A program made the translations under genes and the position numbers. DNA of 64,000 nucleotides, taken from Epiperipatus broadwayi (taxonomy: Eukaryota > Onychophora > Udeonychophora > Euonychophora > Peripatidae). The stretch is from assembly GCA_028023455.1 (NCBI GenBank), contig JAQFVV010006271.1, forward strand, positions 4,742,366-4,806,365, written 5' to 3'. The notes below the pieces were generated by a model, which saw nothing but the letters and a program-made list of their open reading frames with translations, had not been told where the DNA came from and did no database searches. This document shows positions 12,801 to 26,091 of this stretch, one piece after another. The first letter of the stretch is position 1; each line of letters opens with the position of its first letter.

Positions 12801-12976
12801 TTGCTCTTCACTAATAAATAATAATATCGCAATAATTTATATTATCTTAAAGGTTAATATATTTAAAATAAATAGTAAAAAGGTGTTTTTTTCCCCATTT
12901 TATCTACATATATCTAATATATATATATGTAAGTTTTTATTTATATATGTATAATATAATATGTAATATCAAATAA
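12801..12976. other. A+T-rich spacer
   Basis: Contains short (AT) tracts only. Confidence 0.5.
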
Positions 12977-13240
12977 CTCTAAACGTTAAGAAATTTCACG
13001 ACTCCCTCTGTGAATAAATATATAAAAATCCGAGTCTTAAATAGCCAGTTAGTCTACGACTTCTCGTTCAACTATACTTCTGTTTGCAACTCGTCTTCTT
13101 GTCCAACTATAAGACTTGATTTTGGTTTAGGCTACCATTTCTTCTTTTATTAATTTGCTTTCCACTGTAATTTCCTGTTTGAGGATCAGACTCGTATATT
13201 TACTCACAGAGGGCGTAGCTGAAATTTCTTACGTTTGGAG
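12977..13240. mobile_element. 264-bp element with ~55-bp imperfect terminal inverted repeats
   Basis: The left end (CTCTAAACGTTAAGAAATTTC, to AATCCGAGTC at about 13035) is the inverted form of the right end (from GACTCGTATATTTACTCACA at 13188 to GAAATTTCTTACG..TTTGGAG at 13240). Both arms include CCCTCTGTGA. The interior is C+T-rich and non-coding. A TATAAAAA just inside the left arm (about 13020) followed by CAGTTAG could also be read as an LTR-like promoter, so a small solo LTR is an alternative. Confidence 0.6.
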
Positions 13241-14599
13241 AATGATTTGATAATTGATAATTAATTTCAGATAGTGTTATGCACTAGGATTATTTCTTAC
13301 GTGTGAGTGTGCGTATATTAAATTATATGTTGCTACAAACAAATATTTACTGTCTTTTTTATATTATTTTAGCAACTAATTAGCACTAAATAATACTTCG
13401 AAAAACTAATTTTGAAAATAAAGTCATACTATTAATACTACTAATGCAATTTTTATGCATAAATATGAATAAATCAATAAAAATATTTATAAAATATTTT
13501 ACGGATTATTTTGTGTGAAAATGTAGTCATCAGCTCAACAATTCTGGATGTTTACCAAAGCATTATTAATTTTGAGATACATTATTTTTCATTAATACGT
13601 TTATTACCATTAATCATAATAAAGATAGGAAAACAAGTATAATTGTGCTTAGACACACGATGAAGTGGCCGTAAACTATCCAGATCTGGGCTTGTTATAC
13701 TTCAATTTTTAATCCCAATCTGTTTTTTTATTTTTTATTATCTAATTTGGGATATTGTTAATAGAGACAAGATAATACTGCAGTTGCTTTCCATGCTGGG
13801 AACTGTCTTTTGATTTCAGCTGTCTAACTTTGGGACACTTGTTTGATCTCAAGAATAAACTGAAGAATATGTTTTTTTTATGTTTTTATCCTAATTTAGT
13901 ATCTAATAGTAGTCAACATATGAATGCATTCCAAATATGATCTAAATAATAAAATCGTGGAATAATTTCGCTTTAATTGTGTCATGTGACATGCTTTTAA
14001 AAGCATAAAAATGTTATGGCTCTTTCTATTGATCCAGGAAGAGACATATGTCTAAGGGCGTTCATATTTATTTATTATTTTTATATGATTAATCATAATT
14101 AAAAATATTATAAAGTTATTCCTTTAAGATGTATGATATAAATTCAACCATTTCAATTATATAATTAAAATCATAAGATATTTTAACTACCCCATATGAA
14201 AAAAATAATAATAGAGGAAAACGCTGAAATATCTAAAATAATACACTGTGGTACATTGAAATATGCATAACCTCTGTTTGGTAAAACAGAAGAAACTCAT
14301 TAAAAAAAATTAAAAGAAGATAATCTAAAGAACTGCTCATTTAAAAACAGTACATGTTGAAAGCTATTCTTTAATTTTTTTCATAAAAGGAATATAATAA
14401 ATCCTTAAAACACTACATGACCATCATTTCTTATTCTTTTACAATATGTTAAAACAGTAGTAAAAGTCATTATGGTTATTAAAAACATCAAAGATATCAA
14501 AGTATACAAATACTGATCTGGGTTTGTTCTAATTAACACATTTAAAAAGTTTTCAAAGAACTGCCACAACAAAATACCATTAGCACAAACTTTTGGGAG
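13241..14599. other. A+T-rich non-coding DNA
   Basis: No coding or structural feature recognised. Confidence 0.5.
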
Positions 14600-15085
<486 letters not shown>

Positions 15086-16059
15086 CATCAAAGTATATCA
15101 AATACTTTTTTTCAGAAGTTGAACTTTCAATAGCTATTGAAATTTATAATTACAAACTTGATTGAAATTTTCATATTTAAAGTTTTCCTTGGAACATAAT
15201 ACATTAAAAATAAAAATAATTCAATAATTAAAGTTGTTTCAGATTAATAAAAATAAAAGTTACAATGTATGTTTTAAAATAATCCTTTAATTAATGAAAA
15301 AGATTAAATGGTATAGCTATCCTTATATCCATCATAATAAAAGACATGTAATCAAAATAACTTTTATTTTAATTTTGTTTATAGTATTTAATACTTGATA
15401 AGGATTTCATTATTATCACCTTCTTAAGAAATAATAAACTTACTGCTAAAAATAATTTGAATATATGTATAATAAATTTATAGAATCTCAAAATTACACA
15501 ATTTATTTAAATGAAGTGTACAAAATAATAATCTCAAAGTTAAATGTCTTTCTAAAATATATGTTTTATAGAATATAAGAACCATGACTTACTTCATTAC
15601 TCCTTTTATTGTGTAGTAATGAACATGGTAAAAATATTAAATATTGTAATCTTGCTTATGGCAGCTTGATGATTTTCTAAATGCAGCTTAGATCGTATAT
15701 AGATAGATTATTTGACTAGTGGTGTTTTGATAATGGAATTAAATTTATGGGGGAAAAATCATTTTATCTTACAGTTTGAAAACGTTTTATTTGCTTTGAT
15801 TACATACATAACTTATAATTAATTATACTTAAGATTGTTAGATAAAATAAAAGTTATTCTATAATGTAACTTATTATTTATTGGTGTATTAAAATGAAAG
15901 TTCGTTTATATCTAATATGAATTGAAATTTGACTTTTATTAATTAATATTACTTGTGAGAAAACCTAATTTATTATGTTCTAAATAGGTAAGAATAAAAT
16001 GCTAATTTGATATTTATATGATTGTGGACAAATTGTATGATGCAATGTTATTGACAATC
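15086..16059. other. A+T-rich non-coding DNA
   Basis: No feature recognised. Confidence 0.5.
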
Positions 16060-16500
16060 TATAGTCATTGCTCATATTATCATCATCTTTTTCAGTCCGT
16101 ATCGATCTACTGCAGGGTATAGGTATCTCCATGTTCAATCAATCTTCTCTGATTTCTAGCCTATTTCCTCCACATCACCCCAGCACACTTTCTCATTTTA
16201 TACAACCACCTCCTCCGGGGTCTCTTTACAACCTTTTTTACAATTTTTTGGTATTCAACTTTCCATATATTATCATCCCTTCTAGAAATATGTTAAGCAC
16301 AATTCCATTTCAGTCTTGTAATTATTTCAGTTATGTGAATAATGTGTACTTGTTCTAGAACCTATGCATGCTATTTTTGATTTCTTCTTGTTACTACTAA
16401 CATATATATTTCATATTCTGTTCAGTGATCTGAAGTCTCTGTTGGCTCTTCTGTTATGTGTCCAAGTCTCATATCCATAAGTAAAAATAATAACACACAA
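16060..16500 (-). pseudogene. RTE/CFDP2-like LINE, 3' end of ORF2
   Basis: The minus strand reads TYGYETWTHNRRANRD (16470-16410; compare the RTE 'TYG.ETW' motif just after the RT core). It continues with ITRLKWN, HISRRDDNIWK, RPRRRWLYKMRKCAGVMWRK and ARNQRRLIE. This is the same C-terminal RTE module as at 11645-12130, in a different copy. Frameshifts and stops are present, and there is no upstream RT core. Confidence 0.7.
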
Positions 16501-17480
16501 CACAGAACTCATATTTCTTTTTCATATATAGTATATTATATTTTCCGCAAGTATATATTATTGCATATATTAAAACTTATGTAAAAATATGTTCTGAATC
16601 TTTAATTACATTTAAAATAAAAAATATCTGACTTCTATGAATAATATATTCAAAATAGTTTAATTAAAAATTTGCAATTGATGTAATTATTTAATATTTC
16701 AGCACTATAATACATTTTTTAAATTAATTTATTAATTAATTTTAGATATGTATAATAGATTTACATACATGCTTGGTCGTATGCACACTGCATTACAATA
16801 TTTTATTGTTTTATAGTTTATTTATGCCTTTAAAATAGTGTTCATCGATTTATTACTACATCGGCAATGTCAGGGGGAAATAGTAAATCTATAAGTAATT
16901 AGAATTTAAGAATCAGAAATAGATAGAAATAATGACAGTAAGTGGAGAGGGGGATACTTTGAAAATAAGAGTTTTAAAACATTGCTCTTATATGAAATTT
17001 AATATTAATTTTATTAAAGTGATCTATTAAATATTTTAAATTGTAGTACAAAATTAAACCGAAAAAAATACATAAATAACGCATAAATGTTGAATATCTC
17101 TGCTTTTCATGACTAAGTTTGAATTAAACTATTTTTTCAAAATTTTTTGGTATGCTATTACATAACTTGTTTAACATAAATAATGTAAACAATAATTATT
17201 TTGTAGAAAGGCAAAAAATAATGACACACTAAGGAAATGTATGTGCAAGCAGTTTAGTATTCTGTAAAACTATTAATATTTGGATTTTATATACTCTTTC
17301 CAACGGCCTTTGATTACAGATCACCTGCATAATGTCTGTTCTGATGTGAATATATTTGCACATGGGAAAAATAATTTTAAGAAGAAATTACAAGAATCAT
17401 ATTTGTATCTTCTTTATTATTCTATGTGGTTATTTGACACAGTTCTCCACTTTAAAATAGTTTTAAAACATTTATTAAAT
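16501..17480. other. A+T-rich non-coding DNA
   Basis: No feature recognised. A short open frame at 17280-17495 has no identifiable domain. Confidence 0.5.
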
Positions 17481-17481
17481 A

Positions 17482-18660
17482 ATGTTAATAAATAATGGTA
17501 AAATTGTTATAGTGGACTCTATATTAATGGCTATACTGAGGCCCAAATGTTCTAATGAAAAGAAAAACATTAGTGTCTTTAATGACTTCCAAAATGTAGA
17601 TTATAAGATTAAACCCTCTAAAGAATCTAGGAGTAAATCTACAGCAATTGAAAATGTTTCAGATAATCAAAATAATTTTTTCTTCTTCAGCTACCAACAA
17701 TTCAATAATAAAACCCATGTTAAAGTATAACATTGCCACATGAGGGAAAGTGATGGTTCGGAATTATCTAATGATTTCCAAATTGTAGGTGTAAAGATTG
17801 CAACATCTAATGAACCTAAAAATAGTACAGCACTGCCAGAAAATGTTCAAAGTGATCTAATGTACTTTCTACTACCATTAAAAAATGTATAATTCTTCTT
17901 GCAAACTTGCAAATCTGCACCAAAACTTTGCAACAAGGAAAAAAATGTTGATTCCCCAATTTACTAACTTAAAAAAAAATCATATAGAGAATACTGAAAC
18001 CTCAGTATCCTCATGGAAACATTTTTTTACTATTGGGTAAACAGATATGATCTTGTATATGAACGTGAAATGGCACTGCCTAATGAATCACAAAAGAAAA
18101 AAAAATTCAATGTATGTTTAAAAGACATGCACTCTCTCATCGTTATAACTAATATAACTCCATTAAATAATCCAGAATTGGCAAAACAAATTAACAACAA
18201 TAATTTACATAACAACATAAATCTAAAAAGCATAAAACCCATAAAATCTTCAAAATATTTAAAAGAAAATAAAAATTCCAAACTACGGTGATTAAAACAA
18301 ATCAAAATTCGGTCATAAATCATAACAATATGCACTCACTCATTCACCCTGAACTTGACAAACATTTTGGAAATAGCAATGAATTCAATATCACAGGGCC
18401 TGAATGCAAGGATTCTACACAAATACTTCATTATTCTAATCAAAATAAAATCGCAAGCCTATGATGAATGAATTGACATATGCAACAAGGTCAGAGCTAA
18501 AATAATAATGAATACACATCAACAGGCATTACAACCTGATAAATACATGAAAGCAATTAAACTTTTACAAGTTCTATGGTCAGCTAAAACCAACTGATGC
18601 AAACTTCAAGAAGCTGCAATGAAATATTATAACCAACTTTTCAGCTGACACTTCTTACAA
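17482..18660 (+). pseudogene. Broken ORF region of unknown origin, possibly a LINE ORF1
   Basis: Three successive plus-strand open segments (17482-17730, a stop-interrupted part to 18000, and 18013-18291, continuing in shifted frames to about 18660) share a lysine/asparagine-rich composition. Two parts resemble each other: FNDFQNVDYKIKPSKES...STAIENV at 17577-17655 and SNDFQIVGVKIATSNEP...STALPENV at 17768-17848, so the parent protein had an internal repeat. Further on, KVRAKIIMNTHQQALQPDKY and MKAIKLLQVLWSAK look like a helical domain. I do not recognise a family. A retrotransposon ORF1 or a decayed host gene are both possible. It ends shortly before the (AAT)n block at 18836. Confidence 0.35.
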
Positions 18661-18835
18661 AAAAACTATTATATATACTGGAGCTAATTTTGTTATCAGC
18701 CCTTTTTATAGAATTATCTAAGGTGATAATAACACCTTATTTTTATCTCTCTAATCCCTTTGAAAACATACATGTTTTAATTAATTTAAAAAAATTTCAA
18801 AAACAAGTATTGTGTTTTTACATTTCACAATCAGT

Positions 18836-19150
<315 letters not shown>

Positions 19151-19655
19151 AAAATATATTTTTATTCAGACCTTTTAAAAGTTTAATTTATAAAACAATA
19201 TTTTAAATCAGAGTTATTATTTAACCCTTTACTTATTATTATTTTATTTCAGAAAATGTAGAAAAATATCTACAAAAATATATGTTGTGTTTATTTCTAC
19301 TTTTCCTTTACTTTATATATATATATTCACACACTATATTATTATGGGTGTAGTATGTAACACAACTGGTTACATTATATATATAATCAGTGCTCAGTTT
19401 CTACTAAGGTAGTAAATCTTTAAACTTTAGTGGACAAGCTTCAATATTCTTCACCCACCAACTAATCAGCCATCCATATAATTGAAAATCTGATGATGAG
19501 ATACTTAAAGCTGTTGATAATGACAATATTTCACATGAATGTGGTCATTTGTATGGTTATATAAGATGGAGTGAAGGGAGCTTGAAACTCTGTTTAAATC
19601 CCCTTAAATTATAATCAATTTCTTTTCAAAATGTAAAAAAAAAACAACAACTTAC

Positions 19656-19701
19656 CACTACATGCAACAATAATTGCACAGAAAACAATGACCACCTTCA
19701 T
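19656..19701 (-). CDS. Candidate first coding exon: signal peptide plus splice donor
   Basis: On the minus strand an ATG at 19701-19699 in the context ACAAAAATGA opens MKVVIVFCAIIVACSG, a textbook secretory signal peptide: basic residue after Met, a hydrophobic core of about 10 residues, then small residues A-C-S-G at a plausible cleavage site. The frame runs into AGTG|GTAAGT, a near-perfect donor, so the exon would be 46 nt and end in phase 1. This is the usual layout of small secreted peptide, antimicrobial or toxin-like genes in animals, but nothing here shows which. A TATA box lies 40 bp upstream. Downstream exons, which would lie at lower coordinates, were not identified; the gene may be incomplete, broken, or a coincidence of short motifs. 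Confidence 0.4.
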
Positions 19702-19740
19702 TTTTGTCCAACTTAGTAATGTTCGAACTAACACTATGCA

Positions 19741-19747
19741 TTTTATA
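19741..19747 (-). promoter_or_regulatory. TATA box upstream of the signal-peptide exon
   Basis: TATAAAA on the minus strand (ACTATAAAATGC), 40 nt before the candidate ATG. Initiation about 30 nt downstream would leave a very short leader. Confidence 0.3.
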
Positions 19748-19749
19748 GT

Positions 19750-20320
19750 TTTTCAAATAAAAATAACTTGTCATATCTTATTAAATAGATATTTAAATGA
19801 TAATAAATTGAACTGACAGTAAACTTTATTCAAATATTCTGATGTGAACCGCAGATTCTAACATGAATTTTTATTCATATTTTTTTTTTTATAGAAAAAG
19901 GAAATAAAAATAATTTCACAAAATAATATAATTACTAAATCACATTACCATTCCAATGTACATCAACCATAGTGTACCCATTTGACAATCAAATAGTGAG
20001 CTGCAAATAATTATTTAGCAAATATTTGTAAAAAAACTAAATCCAAGTTAATTGTATGATTTGTATGAATAGCGATGTTCTAACTTTAAGAATAACAATG
20101 TAACCGGTATATGACATGTGTTTCCACACTGGTGAAAACATACATATACAGCTTTTGACTTACAATTGTATTTATCTTTTTTTTAAAACCATGTATATAC
20201 ATCTATACATAGAGGGTGTTTTAATTGTGTTCTCATTTTAAAAAATGAAAAAAATCGAATTAAAATTGTAAAATGAAAAAGTTAAACTTAACGACTATAG
20301 CTTATTAGCATTAAATATAT
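19750..20320. other. A+T-rich non-coding DNA
   Basis: No feature recognised. Confidence 0.5.
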
Positions 20321-20323
20321 ATA

Positions 20324-21235
20324 TATACAAACCATTATACAATTACAAATACGCAGTAACGCCATCTGTTTAAAGATCTATATCTCAATAATAGCAAACC
20401 TTAAAAAGATACCACTTTAAGGTTGTATGCTAAACGATATTAAATATTGAAATACAGACCAACTCAAACACAGAGCATGAAATTTTAAATAAGCAAACCA
20501 TCTTAAATTTTGCTAATAAACTAACAAGTTTACAAAGAAATTAAAGATAAACTAAACATTAGATATTAATCTTTAAACTTCTCCCAAACTATAAATGAAA
20601 AGAAAGTTACTGTTAACAATAACTGAAATAATTATAGAAAATATACAAACCATTATACAATTACAAATATCCAGTAATGTCCTCTGTTTAAAGATCTATA
20701 TCTCAATAATAGCAAACCTTAAAATGATACCACTTTAAGGTTGTATGCTAAACGATGTTAAATATTGAAATACAAACCTACTCAAACACAGAGCATGAAA
20801 TTTTAAATAAGCTATTATTGAGATATAGATCTTTAAACACAGGGTGTTACTGGATATTTGTAATTGTATAATAGTTTGTATGTTTTCTATAATTATTTCA
20901 GTTAGTGTTTACAGTAACTTTCTTTTCATTTATAGTTTGGGAGGAGTTTAAAGATTACAATCTAATGTTTAGTTTGTCTTTAATAACTTTATAAACTTGT
21001 TAGTTTATTAGCAAAATTTAAGTTCGTTTGCTTATTTAAAATTTCATGCTCTGTGTTTGAGTAGGTCTGTATTTCAATATTTAATATCGTTTAGCATACA
21101 ACCTTAAAATGGTATCATTTTAAGGTTTGCTATTATTGAGGTATAGATCTTTAAACAGAGGGTGGTACTGGATATTTGTGATTGTATAATGGTTTGTATA
21201 TTTTCTATAATTATTTCAGTTAGTGTTAACAGTAA
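20324..21235. repeat. Compound fold-back repeat: direct plus inverted copies of a ~320-bp unit
   Basis: A unit starting TATACAAACCATTATACAAT occurs at 20324-20640, recurs in direct orientation but cut short at 20641-20810, and then occurs inverted from 20811 to about 21235. The inverted copy reads ATTGTATAATGGTTTGTATA near 21185. Each unit contains a small palindrome, ACCTTAAAATG.TA.CA.TTTAAGGT. No coding potential. The joints lie at 20640/20641 and 20810/20811, where the second unit stops after GAGCATGAAATTTTAAATAAG. Confidence 0.8.
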
Positions 21236-21253
21236 CTTTATATATATATATAT

Positions 21254-22737
21254 TGTTACGGTCAGAATCGTCTATCTCGCTAACACACTGCATAATTCAA
21301 ACCCCAGACACTAAACTGAACATTCTAGGAGGGGGTGCCTTCTAGATATACTAAGTTCGAATCTAAAGTCCAAATTTCACAGCGCCACCTACGTGATAAT
21401 GCATCTGATGCTACAACTAGTATAACCTTTTACCGGTGCCTGGTGGTCAGGGAGAAACAAAAGACTCTATACTAAGATAAGTTTGGGTGGCTAATTAACG
21501 TCTATGGATTTACAAAAAAAATGCAGAAAGTATATATATCTAGACCGAGACAGTGATAGGAATCAAATAAAATAAGAGATAAAATTTAGTTTTAAATAAT
21601 TGCACACAATTTATTTATATCAATATATAGATCAAACGCCACTGTCTGCTTATATGAGACAGGGACGCGTATTAAATAACTGTTGGCATTTATATTTCAG
21701 TAATGACAAAAAGATTTTAAAACAAAGTGATAGATTCTATTCCTCGGGCTAATAGCATTACGATAATGTGCTTGACAAGATAGGAACATGTGCGAGGTGC
21801 TTTGAGTAAATAGACAAGTTTAAGACAATATTGGAAATTAAATGTTCTAAAATATTTATTGATTTCGAGAATAGTAACGGACTAAAGCTTACTAAGCAAA
21901 CGTGGGAATGGGATCAAAGCATTTATTTGAGAATAAAAATAGATTTGTATTGGGAGGTCAGTATTGCTGATAGTGAATTTATAAAGTTGGAGCGTGTGAC
22001 TCATTTAAGTCACGGATGCTTTGTAAAATAAATATAAAATGAAACAAAAAGGAAGATCCAGAATAATTACGGAGGGCATCTCGCCGCTAACCCGTAGGAA
22101 AGTATTTTGGCGAAACAGCCGAAACTTAGTGACTGTGTAACGATTGCGTTTAATTCCCAGGGGTGCCATTTGTGAACACCCTCTGCCTGGAAAACTTGCA
22201 ATGAGCGAAAGAACGGACTTTGCCGTGTAAAGAATCCTTGGAAAATAAAAACAAAGCAGTCTCAATAACCAATTCATGTACCAGCAATACGAGACTAGTG
22301 TATATAAAAACATACTAAATGGGTTTTACTTGTATTAAGAGAAATGCCCAATCAAATTCCCTGAAATTCATTTAAAAGGGTCCGCACATTCTCGACATCA
22401 ATGATGAACTTTATAATTAAAATAGAACACGGTAATTAAAATAAGAAAATGCTTGCTTGCGGGTTTGAAAAGTAAGTATAGATTTATATATGCAATCATG
22501 CATTAAGGGACATATTCAATCATTGACTTCGCACATACTCTTATATTAGATTAAAATCAATAGCATGTAGATTTTAAACGATGTGATTATATTACATTAA
22601 AGAAAAGAATCGCCCTCGAACGAGTGATTTGCAAGACAATAAAATTGAAAAATTATAAATTTAAAATATGCCTTAATAGCGGCGTCTTATTTTCAATAGA
22701 GGGAATAATTCACTTAGTCAAAGACGATTCTGACACA
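21254..22737. mobile_element. 1.5-kb candidate element bounded by inverted GTCAGAATCGTCT
   Basis: TGTTACGGTCAGAATCGTCT at 21254-21273 is mirrored by AGACGATTCTGACACA at 22722-22737, giving a shared 13-bp inverted end with TGT/ACA tips and a four-base insertion in the left copy. The interior is richer in G+C than its flanks and holds short open frames on both strands without a recognised domain. A non-autonomous DNA transposon is the simplest reading; a solo LTR (TG...CA) is an alternative. No clear target duplication: the left flank is (AT)n. Confidence 0.4.
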
Positions 22738-24690
22738 TTATCATAATAAAATAAAAGAAAGCTTTATAAATAGAAAATATTAACCCAAGGATAGAGCAAA
22801 ATGTTGAGTATATTTAACTACATGAAAGAAATACATAATGAAGTTGTGAAATATAAGAAAACAATGTTAAATAGCTATAGCATGTTAGTTAGTGATCACA
22901 AGAGCTCTTGGGTTAACTTAGGTTACCTCTGGAGAAGCATTTGCAGGTAGATGTTCGGCAGGTTTTATAATTCAGCAGCAAAATCTGGAATGTTCATATT
23001 TGACAGTGGCAGCAGCAGTTTCGGGATCCGTGTGATAAATATTTTGATGGTATGGAGCAGCGGCTGGCTATTCCGAAGGGAAATAGCCATCTTAAACACC
23101 TCTACTCGGACATGTCAAGGTTAGCAAATTATTACAATTTTAGAACAACTCATAAACTTTTAGACAACTCAGAATTCTTTTAAAAGCCTAGAAACCTTTA
23201 AGAGCTTAGAAAGCTTAGAATAGCTTAGAAAGCTTAAAAAGGAGAACAAAAGAAAAACATCCTTTTTATAGTAAAATTTAACAATAGACTTGCCCCGGAG
23301 CGTACAAAATTATTGGACTTATCTGCTGTAATTAAATCTATCCGAAAGTCTAAAGGAATTCAACATTAATTAATTTCTTTTGTTAACTTCCCCATCGACA
23401 TTCGAATTACAAACTAGATTTAATTAAAATCACTGCTATTAATTAAAGAAAACTTAAGTGGACAGCTGCTGTTTTTAGATAAACTTATATAATTAAACTA
23501 TTGTCCCTCATTTATTTTAACAGAAATATTTGGGATGATTTTTATTAAATAAAACGAAAATTATTTTACTTTAAATTGTAATATTTGAATCTATCTACTA
23601 AACGAATATTTACTAAATGAATTTTATTTTAAATCAAAATATATTACGATGGTAATATATTTGTAAATAGATCCAAACAAAATAACTAACAATTTATAAT
23701 TTTGATATGTTTTAAAATGGATATCATAGTGTGTGCGCAATTACGACTTATATAAGTTACTTTTTAATAAATGTAAATTATGTGAACAAATACATAATTC
23801 ATAATATTTTATTTGGGAATAAGTTATATATATATAATATGAGCATTGTGCTCGTGGTTTAAAATTAGGCGGGATTTTCGGTATATAAGTGTATTGCAGA
23901 CACACTACGATAGATTGGGGTTCAAACTAAGGTATGAGGGTAGGAAGTAGGTGAGAAAAGGTGAAACGAAGATCTGCAAAGCAGACCTTACTGTTTCAAT
24001 ATATATATATTAAGTGTACAACTTAAACTTTACAAATAGCTGCTTGCTGGTTGTTCTAACATTAAATAAAGCATTTTTGCTTATCCAGTCTCATTATTTG
24101 ATGACTATTCCTAAAGAATTTTTTCTTCCAGATAAGTTGCAGTTTTTATTTTATGTTCTATTGTCAACATATTTAATCAAAATTTGTATAATTTGCAAAC
24201 ATATTTGTATATTTGGCACAACTGCATACAATATTTTTTTTTAGAATCTCACTATATAGATGTCTTTGTGTACATACACAAACATATAAATTAAAAATAA
24301 AGCCTAGATATGATACAGAATAAAAATATATTTATATAACAACAAAATAATATTTGAAAATATCTGTAATATAATCAAATAATCATAACATATAAAAGCT
24401 TTTTTGGGCAATTTTTAAATTTTTGCCCTTTTCAATTTGTCTTGATTAACAACAAAAATAATCTATATTGCATACATAGTGGCATCTACTGGTTCTAAAT
24501 AAAATTAACACAAGCCTATAATTTATGCTTTAATATTTTTATAATAACACATGTTATATAACCCTCCAATCAGTTTTCATTATCCAATTATTAGTTAAAA
24601 TAATTGTCATTTTATAAATGTTCATACAATTATTTCTGTTATAATTAATGTAATTAGTTTCATATATCTTCCTTCTATTAACTTCTATAA
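22738..24690. other. Non-coding; small AGCTTAGAA tandem repeat
   Basis: No gene recognised. A G+C-richer patch at 22900-23120 may belong to an unidentified repeat. At about 23195-23240 the word AGCTTAGAA repeats four times with slight variation. Confidence 0.5.
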
Positions 24691-24699
24691 TATAATTTA

Positions 24700-25375
24700 A
24701 TGGACTTATGTTCTTATTACAATCTATTCTTTTCCATATTTTAAGTAGTGAACATATAATGCAGATCTATCATCTCTCCTCTTAATAGCATTATTATGTT
24801 CTTTAGACTTTTCTTCTAATTGTTTCACTGTATGTCCATAATAAACCATATTGCAATCACCACAATTACTTTTTTATATATTAGACACTTTCTATATTTT
24901 ATACCATCTTTTATTTTATACTTCCCTACTAATATATCAATACTTTTACTGTTTGACTATCCTGTTTTAATATTTTTATTTATATATTTTTTATTTTTTA
25001 ATAATGTGTGATAAATTTTATGAACATATGAAAGTTTTACCCATTTTCTTGTTCACTATTATTACCAAAATTATATTGTTTATAATTAAGCAATATATTT
25101 CTAATGCTTCTATCACTAGTATACAACCCTATAAATTGCTCTTTTTGCAAAGTAGCTATCATTTTATCCATGTTATATTTATAATTTTTATATTTAAAAT
25201 TTATAATAACTGTCATTTTCTGTATCCATGTCTCTTGTGAAACCATAGAAATTATTTTTCTTAATTTATCTTCTTTAATGAAGTGTTTTAATATAATGTT
25301 ATTATCATCAATCTCTATAGGTAAATACTTTATTTTAACATCAATTTCTCTAATTGAAAATTTTATATTATCCAC
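24700..25375 (-). pseudogene. Penelope-like element fragment, RT tail and GIY-YIG endonuclease
   Basis: The minus-strand frame 25375-25037 encodes a lysine-rich 112-residue segment that includes VSQETWIQKMTVIINFKYKN. Further downstream on the same strand, about 24870-24740, the sequence reads CGDCNMVYYGHTVKQLEEKS, then KEHNNAIKRRDDRSALYVH. Cys-x2-Cys, then x-YYG-x-T and a conserved EH is the pattern of the Penelope GIY-YIG endonuclease, here as MVYYG. I therefore assign the fragment to that class. Several frameshifts separate the pieces and there is no RT core. The identity of the 112-residue segment itself rests on position only. Confidence 0.5.
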
Positions 25376-26081
25376 ATTATAATTACCAACATGCTACTGA
25401 CTTTATACATATAATCATATAAAATTTACTAAATATTACAATATTATCCACTATTATGATATCTTATTCATTAACTAACTAATTTCGTTTTTTTTAATCA
25501 TTATTTTTTTAAAAAACAGATAATTGCAAATAAATGGTTAAGCTAAGATAATTTCTGGCACCTGTTGGAGCCAAATGAAGTTTCACTTATGTACAATATA
25601 TATACATATATATATTCAAATAAATAAAATATGATTCTCAAATTTATATACTCACCAAGAAAAAAATATTTGCTTTAATTTTAAAAAAATCAAAAAAAAA
25701 AAAAAATCAAATTATTTATAGATTTATAGTTTTTTTTATTTTTATAAAGTCTTTAATTAAAAAAAAATGAATTTTTTAAAAAAAAAACAATGAGTACTCT
25801 TAACATCAATGAATAATTATGTTTTATTTCATTCTATATTTCATTAAATAATACAGACAACTATTGATTTAGTTTAACTTTATACTGCTAAGGAAATGAA
25901 AAAATATCAACTAAATTTTTCAAAAACCCACAACTGAGCAATTCTATGTAATTGCAGAAGTGATTGCAGTCCAAAAAAGGCTTTACAAAGCAATTTTATC
26001 ATTGAATCAAAGAATAAACATTAAATATTGAATAACTTATATAAGAGCTTTATTCTTGGATATACATGATTTAAAAAAAGT
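25376..26081. other. A+T-rich non-coding DNA
   Basis: Rich in A and T homopolymers; no feature recognised. Confidence 0.5.
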
Positions 26082-26091
26082 TCTCTCTCTC

